This document shows positions 56,375 to 64,000 of a stretch of 64,000 bases of DNA, in pieces (position 1 is the first letter of the stretch; each line of letters begins with the position of its first letter). A program made the translations under genes and the position numbers. This stretch comes from Mytilus galloprovincialis (taxonomy: Eukaryota; Mollusca; Bivalvia; Mytilida; Mytilidae), in contig NC_134845.1 in assembly GCF_965363235.1 (NCBI RefSeq), forward strand, positions 61,595,261 through 61,659,260. Reading direction: 5' to 3'. Below the pieces are notes generated by a model. It ran no database searches. It worked only from the letters and a program-made list of their open reading frames with translations, and was not told the DNA's origin.

Positions 56375-56850
56375 ATATTTTATCTATTAATGTTTAACTT
56401 CATAAAAATCATCTAGTTGTATTGTACTGTAAGGAAATGGAATGCTACTAAAAATAACCCCTGATTTTCTGGAAATCTTAAATAAATATGATCAAATATA
56501 CTATGGAGCACATTATTCCTCAATTTTTAATGCAAACTCATCTACGGGTAATTTGATTTTAGCTCAAAATGTTCTATTAGAATATATTTCCAGGGGCGGA
56601 TCCAGCTATTTTTAAAAGTTTTTTTTTCAACCAAGGATAAAGGGGGGAGGTTCCAACTATATGTCCCCATTCAAATGCATTGATCGTCCCAATAAAAAGG
56701 GGAGGTGGATTCTAACTCCCAAAACCCCCTGCTGGATCTGCCACTGATTTCTATATATCACCTATCGTTTCATTTCTGCAAATGTGTTCAGGTCAGTTTA
56801 AGTACATGTAATGACATCAAAAGCACAGTTTTTTTGTTAAGGACTGCATG
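56375..56850 (-). mobile_element. Decayed relative of the 48427-48893 MITE
   Basis: Reverse-complement similarity to 48427-48893 over CCTGATTTTCTGGAAATCTT, TCAATTTTTAATGCAAACTC, CATTTCTGCAAAT and AATGACATCAAA. The terminal repeats are no longer clear. It is split by the younger MITE at 56591-56746. Confidence 0.6.
56591..56746 (+). mobile_element. CAGGGGCGGATCCAG MITE nested in an older MITE
   Basis: Starts CAGGGGCGGATCCAG and ends GCTGGATCTGCCACTG. The flanks both read ATTTC, a likely 5-bp duplication. About 156 bp with G-rich interior stretches. Confidence 0.75.
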
Positions 56851-57589
56851 AGACACTTCTTTTAGTGGAGTGGGTGTGTCGAAGCTTTGACACCTAAAGT
56901 AGCTTAAGGATGTACTTAGGTGAGGTTATGTGAAAATTAAGAAATTAAGAAATTAAAATTGATACTATAAGCTGGAAGAGCATCAATTAAGGATAAAGAT
57001 AAGCTGAAAATATTGATAGGTCATGGACCTCCTTTTCGAGATATTTGAATTTTAAAATATGGCGGGAAAAGGCTGACTCAGACTTTTACCTTACTTTTGC
57101 ATTGGTATTATTTGGGTCTCAAAACAAAAGAAAGAAAATCAAGAATCTTCTAAAATTTTGGTAAATGACCTTTCATGAGCTATAGAGACTTATATGAAAA
57201 AATAAATGGGTGTTATGGGGCAAAATATTTTACATTGTATTGTATGGAAAAACACCAAGGAGTCCGAACATTTGACAAAAATTCCAAAACCTCACCTAAG
57301 TACATCCTTAAAGTTCAGATTTTGAAAATTATTAGAAAAGGTCTTAGCCTAGATTGGAAGAGCAGAAAATAAATAATCTTGCATTATACAGCTGAATGAA
57401 AATAATATTCTGCAAGACATAATCAAGGAACATACAAGGAAACAGTTGTTTTAAAAAATAAATAAAAATACTTTTGTGTGCCAAAAAATAACATGCCTAG
57501 CAACATATGAAAATGAATAGTCAATCCAGAAAAATACTCACCTTTGTTTGATTTCACTCAGTCAGTACAAATATTTCTAATCCAAACAG

Positions 57590-57706
57590 GTGCTGCTTAT
57601 CTGCCCCTGGATGTTGCATACCCACAGTCTATGTTAAAATCGGTACTAGAAGATGCAAAACCAAAAGCTGTTATAACTGTAAAAGATTTAGCTCACAATT
57701 TACATG
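57590..57706 (+). CDS. Adenylation-domain protein, exon 2
   Basis: After acceptor CCAAACAG the exon completes the split Gly and reads AAYLPLDVAYPQSMLKSVLE, then DAKPKAVITVKDL. AGAAYLPLDVAYP is core motif A2. It ends after the first base of another Gly codon with donor GTAAGT. The frame and the phase (1) fit both neighbours. Confidence 0.85.
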
Positions 57707-58904
57707 GTAAGTCCAAGATATATACATGATATAGTCAAGCTCTGAGAGAGGAAAATTTAGCATACAATTTAAATATAGCAGTCTGCGTCAAAATCTTTTC
57801 CAATAGGCCAAAGACCAATATTTCAACATTTTTCTTATTTGACCCCCCTCTTATTTGTCAAAGAGTTTAGTTTTTCAAAAATAAATCTTCAACTAGTCTG
57901 AATAAAAATAAAATTTCTTGGGTATCAGACTAGTGGCTAAAGAGGGGGAATAGGACCTTTATCAGGACTCCGCGGAATAACTGTTTTTAAGCTCGGGATT
58001 TAGGGACTGACTCTTTCGGGATCTGGAAATTCTTTTTCGAATATCTGGATGTCAGGATTTAAATTTATTTAGATTTGAAACCTACGAATTTCGTGTTCTT
58101 AAGCCAGAGATTTCGGGATCAGGACCCCTCCCACAACCGCTACATTTAAATGTGCAGACTGATGTAGTAAAGAACAAATCATAACTGTCCAAAATTCTGT
58201 TGTACTGTCAATTTTATTATTCTAGTGAATGGCTATTTTTTGTTGATTAAAAAATTATTTCAGTTTTGTAAACTTTCAAAATCATGATTTTTACAAAATC
58301 TACATACGAGCTTGAAATAAACATGCATGAGAGATACATGTACATGTATTTACAATTCATCGAAAAACTTATATTTAGTGGATCACATTTATCCTTAAAA
58401 ATCATCAAAAAATAGTATTCAACCAATACATAAAACATAGGGATTGTTATTACTATAAAAGGTTAATATAAAGTACACAGCCTATATGTTATGTTGTCAG
58501 TTGTACTGCAGGAAATACATTTTAATTATGTGAAATCCCAAGTTTGTCAATACAAGATATACTGTAGATATATACATAAACAGGTCTGCAAAATATTATA
58601 AAGCTCATACATGTAGTCTAGCTGGGTTGCTTATTATATGGATAATGCTGTTAAAATTTTAAAATATTTAGCACACAAATAATTAGTTCATTTTCGGCAG
58701 ATGTGCTACCATAATTGTTCAAAAAAAAAAGAAGCATGCCACTTAAGTTTAAAAATTGTTTTTAAATTTAGAGATATTTTGTCTTCCTGATGCAAACATA
58801 AAAAATCATCTTTATCGATCATTAAAAAAAAGACTAATTAAAAAGAGCATGTAAACTTTCGTAGATATAGAATGCAGTGCTTTTGATATATTTTTGTAAT
58901 TTAG
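57707..58904. other. Intron 2 of the adenylation gene
   Basis: Holds a degenerate repeat of TTTCGGGATCTGG-like motifs between about 57951 and 58132, with G-rich/C-rich limits. The remainder is AT-rich and nothing else is recognised. Confidence 0.5.
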
Positions 58905-59042
58905 GATATGACAGTGTTATTGTATTGGAAGAAGAATGGGAGAAAACTATTGTGACAGGGGAGGTCACTCTCCCTACAGAATTGTCCCTAGACAATCTGG
59001 CTTATATTGTGTACTCGTCTGGAACTACAGGAAAACCAAAAG
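58905..59042 (+). CDS. Adenylation-domain protein, exon 3 (AMP-binding signature)
   Basis: Joined in phase 1 after GTAATTTAG. It reads YDSVIVLEEEWEKT and ends with LAYIVYSSGTTGKPK plus the first base of Gly. SGTTGKPKG is the phosphate-binding loop (core A3) that defines AMP-binding enzymes. The donor is GTAAAT. Confidence 0.9.
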
Positions 59043-59198
59043 GTAAATATTTTCTGTGTTTGATTATCTATAATTGATTTTATATTTTGCAAGCATTACT
59101 ATTCATTGTTGTGTTAATTTCACAGTAATGTGCTGAATCTTCAATTCACTATTTAAAAAGTATTCATCAGACAAAATTTAGACTTAGAACAGTAAGTG

Positions 59199-59700
59199 TG
59201 AGTTCGTGGTCTAGTGGTTAAGACCGATGTCTACAGTGCTGAAGGTCCCGAGTTCGATTCTCACTCGGGGTGCTAAAAATATCAGCACATCAGAAGGGTA
59301 ATTTTCACCCTCTCACACACATCTCTGGTACCCAGACCGGAGTTTAAACTAGAATGGGTACTTTGGGGGCCTCGGTTGGTCAAAGTTGCCCCTTACTTTG
59401 ACCTGGAGATCAATCTTCTGATATCTCTCTGGTTTGTCTGTTTCCACCGAGTGGCCCGGTGGTTCTCTCCGCGTACTTCGGCTTCCTCCACCACAATAAC
59501 AGACTGCCCTGTGTCCTAGCACTCCCTTTGTGTTGGGTGGGGATTGATTGTCCTTGTAAAAATAATTGTCGTATAAATATACGTTAGTGACACATCTCCA
59601 TTAATCCCGTTAGGGAGTGTACATGGATGCCACTGTACCCTCGCAGCTTTCGAGGGGTTCTTCAGATATCGGAGGCATTTACCAGTACATACAATAAAAG
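59199..59700 (+). mobile_element. tRNA-derived SINE
   Basis: A tRNA-like head with an A box (TGGTCTAGTGGTTAAGA, from 59208) and B box (GAGTTCGATTC, 59250-59260) is followed by a ~440-bp body. The body contains the block GGTTCTCTCCGCGTACTTCG, then GCTTCCTCCACCACA, resembling central domains shared by invertebrate SINE superfamilies. It lies in intron 3 in sense orientation. The exact superfamily is unverified. Confidence 0.65.
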
Positions 59701-59908
59701 GGCTGTTTCTTTGATATTGAACATATTTGATAACTCATGAGCTTTATAAGTTGGCTCTTAAATTGCATTCATTCCTTATTCTTTCATTAAGTTTTTGTTG
59801 TCTTTTGGTTTCTTCAAACCATGTGCAGATTGCCTCGTAATGATTAACATCAGTAACACTGACAATCAATCTAGTGAATTCTATATTTTGTATATTTATA
59901 TTTTGAAG

Positions 59909-60040
59909 GTGTTATTTGTCCACACAGGGGGGCAGTATTTTCATACCACTGGAGACATGAAGCTTATCCTTTTCAAGAAGGAGAGAGAGTTGCCTGTAAC
60001 ATATTTTTCTCTTGGGAAATGCTGAGACCATTATTAAAAG
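59909..60040 (+). CDS. Adenylation-domain protein, exon 4
   Basis: The acceptor TATTTTGAAG is weak in pyrimidines but the reading is convincing: GVICPHRGAVFSYHW, then EGERVACNIFFSWEMLRPLL. It continues directly from the A3 loop and ends as LLK plus the first base of Gly with donor GTATTT. In the A4 region the usual FDxS-type Asp that contacts the amino group of alpha-amino acids appears to be absent (CNIFFSWE), which hints at a different substrate class. Confidence 0.8.
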
Positions 60041-61467
60041 GTATTTGTAATATTTAAGAATTGAAGATTCTTTTTGTAACTTTATTGGGGTGTAAAAGCG
60101 TTAGCTTCTTCAACCAATAAAACTGGCTGAAAAAGCCTATAGTGTTGAAAGTGGCTTTAAACAACAACAATCAGTAAAATTACCTCTTATAATATAAGCT
60201 TTTTATTGTGTCATGTAGCTTATTTAAATAATTAAAATTAAGAATGGAAATGTGGAATGTGCCAAAGAGACAACAACCCGACCATAGAAAAAAACAACAG
60301 CAGAAGGTCACCAACAGGTCTTTAATGTAGCGAGAAATTCCCGCTAGTTTGTGATATCGAAAACCCTGGTGTAATAATTTTTCAGTAATACATAAATTTC
60401 TCTCGTTAAAATCTAAAAAATTGTTGCATACACGAGCGAATCGTACAAGTTGAGATAATATATAAACACCGTAAGATGGTGACAAGGGAACGTCACCATC
60501 TAAAAATGGATAATTAACGATAGGAAATGAAAAATCATCTCTTTTATCATAAATTTTAGTATTCAGCTTTCCGTTAGTGATATAGATATCAAGATCGAGG
60601 AAAGGGCAGTGGTCATTGTTAGTATTAGCTTTATTTAAAGTATGTTCAACAGGATAAATTTCTTTAATATACATACTGAAGTCGTCATTATTGAGAGCCA
60701 AAATATCATCCAAATATCTAAAAGTATTATTAAATTTGTTTATCAGATGTTGTTTCGATGGGTCTTTGCTTATTTTTGTCATAAATGCATTTATATTTAT
60801 TACTTTTATACCTCAGTATGTTTTTTCTATAAAAAAAAATGAAATATTTGTGCTATTTCATTCCACGGACCATTTGCCAGTCATTAGTTTTAAAGACTTT
60901 TACCCTGGTCAATATTTTAATAAACATATTCCTTTACTTTTTCATGCTTATTTTTCATTGGACAACAATATCTTTAATAACTATTATTTCTGCTTAGATT
61001 TATGCGTATAAACCTTAAATCAAATATACATAAAGACACAATGTTTCCCTGTCTTCAAAAATAAGCATCATCAAAAATTTATAAATTCACCGTACAAATA
61101 ACCTAGGTTAAAGTCATTAAATTATTTATAAGCAATTAAATCACCTGTTCAACTTTAGCTGCTACACTGGATTTTAGATTTTAACATTTTTGAACTACTG
61201 ATTTAATTTTAAATGTATCATGTCTTCTGATTTGCTGAAAGTTTTGTCTATCAGCTCATAGACATAATTCTGTCATGTGACTATAAAGTCATGAACATTT
61301 TTTCCTGATTTACTCCCTCAAAATGGAATTTCAGTATGAATCACATTTTTGATGTTATGTCTTCATAGACCAAAAATATTACTGTCATTCCGTAAATAAC
61401 TTGGAAGAAATTTGTTAATTAGTAAATGAATGTTTTTTTTTGGGTAATTTTTTGTTTTGGTTTTTAG
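60041..61467. other. Intron 4 of the adenylation gene
   Basis: Contains the minus-strand RT fragment (60180-60790) and a loose copy of the dispersed repeat seen at 19820 (about 61230-61400). No additional exon is seen. Confidence 0.5.
60180..60790 (-). mobile_element. Penelope-like RT fragment in intron 4
   Basis: An open frame of 200 codons shows the RT catalytic motif RYLDDI, then CPFLDLDIYI, KIYDKRDDFSFPIVNYPFL and SPSYGVYILSQLVRFARVCN. It runs into the second tail type (TGGTCGGGTTGTTGTCTC on that strand, matched at 26280-26410), so the last ~45 residues are not genuine protein. 5'-truncated; no endonuclease domain. Relation to the fragments at 22060 and 32250 is by the PFL..xxP..P.YGVYIS block. 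Confidence 0.7.
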
Positions 61468-61630
61468 GAGTAACTATGTACATCATATCTAACACAACAA
61501 TATATGATCCACCTCTACTGAGTCAATACATACAGAAAAATAAAATCACACAAATATTGTTTACGCCATCATTACTAGAAGCTGTTCTCAATACACCAGG
61601 TCTGGACCTCCAACAACTTAGAAGTTTGAG
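61468..61630 (+). CDS. Adenylation-domain protein, exon 5 (last in window)
   Basis: After TTGGTTTTTAG the frame reads VTMYIISNTTIYDPPLLSQY, then KNKITQILFTPSLLEAVLNT and LDLQQLRSLR, the segment between cores A4 and A5 of adenylation domains. It ends in phase 2 with donor GTAAGA. No following exon is recognised in the remaining 2.4 kb, so the gene is incomplete at its 3' side. The A5-A10 motifs and any carrier or reductase domain lie beyond the window. Confidence 0.85.
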
Positions 61631-61719
61631 GTAAGATAAATAAACATTTGTTACTGCCATTACTGAGTCAGGTTTACACAAGAAACTATACAAAAGTAAT
61701 GGCAGATGAATACTGACAG

Positions 61720-62440
61720 CAGTGAAGGATCCAGGGGGGAGGGGGGTGTTTTGGGGGTACCCGTATGAAATTATAAGGTGTATTACGCCTGGAAATAAGG
61801 CGTAAACCAGGCGTAAGTGGTAGTTACGTGTCTAGATCCAGGCGTAAGGGAGCAGGAAACGTAAATTTGTAGTCCTTATGGGCGTAGAAAAAAGTGGTAA
61901 ACCTGGCGTAAATTGAAATAAGCAAGGTGTAAATTTTCTTACGGGCGTAATACTGTTGATACAGCGTAAATCATAATACCCATAATGCTTTGTTTAAAGG
62001 ATCATGGGAATTTTTTTTCAAAATTTGGCTCCTGGTTTTAGTTTGCAAGAGTTTGACTTATGGCAGCTTTATATATTCAGGGATAATAAGCTTGTTTTGT
62101 GCTTTTTGGAAGAATTTGTAATTGGAAGAATTTGTAATTGGAATAATTTTTTATGGAATCAAATTGAATGAAAATTGTGAAATAATAGGAAAGTAGTATA
62201 CATGGTAAAAATAATAATAATGTGAGTATAACTAAGTCCGGATATGATACAATTTTTACGCCTGGTTTCCGTGTCATATACGGGCGTCGCACTTTGTACA
62301 GGTTGGAACCCCCTTTTTTTGGACGATCATTAATGTATTTGAATTGGACCATATTGTTTAAAACCCCCTTCCCCCCCACACACACTTGTTCTGGGTTAGG
62401 AACCCCCCTTTTTAAAATGGTTGGATCCGCACCTGGACAA
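61720..62440. repeat. Repeat block rich in GGCGTAA motifs, with MITE-like ends
   Basis: Starts with CAGTGAAGGATCCAGGGGGG and ends near ATGGTTGGATCCGCACCTGG, like a CAGGGGCGGATCC MITE. Inside, GGCGTAA/TTACGCC occurs many times between 61785 and 61975, and an inverted TTTACGCCTGGTTTCCGTG lies near 62256. One MITE interrupted by another repeat is a possible reading. ORFs here are not convincing. Confidence 0.45.
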
Positions 62441-64000
62441 GATATTGTTATAATAAAATATGACATACATCCTTTAATTTTTGTGTTTACTTTAAAAACT
62501 TAACGTGGCACACAAATGCATTGTAATTGGGCCCCCATAATATGAAGTAGATTACAAAGGGATATCATACTTCACTTAGTTTACCTCAGGCCATATTATT
62601 TAGTTATTGACATGCAGATTTCTGCATGTTTGTTTAATAAATATATATCTCAATTAATACGATATTCAAGAGCTTGGAAGTAGACATTGAAAAAAATGTT
62701 CTATATTTCATCTTAAATTTGAATCACAAAAGTTGAAATTTTTTACTTACTTTTGCAAATTATATGACACTTTACAAAATGAAGACAAACAAACAACTTT
62801 TATAGAAACATTTTAGTTGTAGGGCTCTTTTTACTTTGAAAAAATGTAAAATAAGAAATCATATTCATTTAGACAGAATATTAAAGGGCATAAGAATTAA
62901 GGGGAAAGAACTATAGATTTTAAACTTTAATTCTTTTTTCTTGATACAGGTAAATTTCTTTGTTGCTAGAATTATCTCCCCATTAAAATGTATTGATTTT
63001 TACAACCAAATATAAATATGTATAGACAATTTGAAGTAACTAAACAATTGTTGTTTTTATTAGATGAGCCTTTCATCTCTTGGTAACATTATAATAAAAT
63101 TGCAGCAACGACCATTACCAAAAATAAATCTTTTCTGACATTGACAATTTGTGTTTATATATATTATTCAATGTTATTATAGAAAATAATTCATTAAATA
63201 TTAAGGGGTCATATTTATAAACTTATATAGGTATTAAACATAGTAAAAAATTAAAAGTCTTAACTTAACTTATCAAGGATGTATTCTTCTGACTTTTCAG
63301 TCTTGTTCAGTCTCGTTGAAATCTCGTTCTTGAATTATTTCCAAATCATGTGATACAAGTGAAAAATATCAATGAATTTTAGAAATATTATAATCAAACA
63401 TATAACTCTGTGAAAAAAATTGTGTATTTACAACAACAGTTTTTGAGTAATCCAGTTTTCAAATTTTATGACCAATCACTTAGTCAGTATTTTTAGCAAA
63501 AATTTTGAGAAAATAGGTGAGGGATACAAAAAATGGTTTTACAAGAATCATGTACATCCCATATCATTTTGGTCTTTTCAAATTTCTTAGATATGTATTT
63601 TTTCAATTATTTATAACAAAAAAGTTGAAATAATGTGCATTATGTTCTTAAAACTGAGAAAAATCACAAAAATAAAAAATTGACAGCATGGTAAATTTTA
63701 CACAAAAAAGCGTCAAAATGTGATAAAACTTTCTTATATCAACATCTACCTATAGTTTTTTTAAGTAAAATTTATTCAGATTGGTCCATTTCATCTTTAT
63801 AGAAAGTATGAAAAAAAGTTTAATTGTGGAACTGTGATTTTTTTCACGATAATAGCCCAAAAATAGGTAAAAATCGATGAAAAATGGGAAAATCATCAAA
63901 ATTGGGCATTTTCAAAGGGCCGTAGCAAAAAAAGAAGTGCACCACCATATGATTTTTGTCGAGCCTTCCACTTTAGTCGAAAAAGCGAGACTAAGCGATC
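62441..64000. other. Intron 5 of the adenylation gene (continues past the window)
   Basis: Very AT-rich; no exon, repeat boundary or RNA gene is recognised up to the end of the window. Confidence 0.4.

Larger units (their letters stand above)
55278..57589. other. Intron 1 of the adenylation gene
   Basis: Contains the family I MITE (55653-55882), a G-run repeat near 56290, a decayed GGTGTC MITE (56375-56850) with a nested CAGGGGCGG MITE (56591-56746), and otherwise AT-rich sequence. No extra exon is recognised. An ORF at 57175-57372 shows no coding homology. Confidence 0.6.

Noticed and set aside
57951-58132. A fifth GAGGG-type element
   Set aside because: The limits look like GAGGGG...CCCCTC and the interior repeats TTTCGGGATC motifs, but the flanking hexamers do not agree.

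Overview
The window looks like AT-rich nuclear DNA of a bivalve mollusc, most likely a mussel (Mytilidae). The clues are tandem RING-less TRIM genes, several pearl/Helentron-like elements with core tandem repeats and GTCCGTCGTCC-type microsatellites, hammerhead-ribozyme repeats, and very dense small transposons. The species call is inference; no search was run.

Layout. (1) 1-9,200: TRIM-like gene A (1979-3661) and its 3' flank, behind the end of a Helentron-like element and followed by a 120-bp tandem array. (2) 9,430-15,616: a 5'-truncated LINE split by a Ty3/Gypsy-type LTR element (10768-15203) with integrase ahead of reverse transcriptase, the Gmr1-like order. (3) 17,000-22,900: repeats, including a hammerhead-ribozyme unit, around two small coding exons (20262-20297 and 21182-21260) that splice in phase and end a gene I cannot name. 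(4) 22,866-35,520: unit B, with a Tc1-like transposon, a 3-kb element with long inverted ends, TRIM-like gene B (29267-30952) and a second hammerhead unit. (5) 35,622-53,580: unit C, a diverged duplicate of unit B's left flank, TRIM-like gene C (45775-47460), and a 3' flank that copies gene A's. Many insertions can be dated relative to the duplication by comparing filled and empty sites. (6) 55,012 to the window end: the first five coding exons of a gene encoding an AMP-forming adenylation domain (NRPS/acyl-CoA synthetase type). It runs off the right edge and its introns are full of repeats.

How the genes relate. The three TRIM-like proteins (560-561 aa; two B-boxes, coiled coil, C-terminal beta-propeller, no RING) are tandem duplicates. 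Each is one coding exon with a 3' splice site exactly 7 nt before the ATG, so each has a 5'-UTR intron. Gene C is a mosaic of B-like 5' and A-like 3' sequence. Sequence resembling a retroelement tail lies upstream of all three.

The most unusual signal is a group of small inverted-repeat elements that share ends starting GAGGG (or GAGGC), 6-bp target duplications and interiors made of degenerate short repeats. I see four families and five copies: 36596-36826 and 55653-55882; 37264-42852 (outer ends); 43273-43569; 54594-54895. The type I hammerhead motifs at 20827, 26940 and 31082 (minus) come next.
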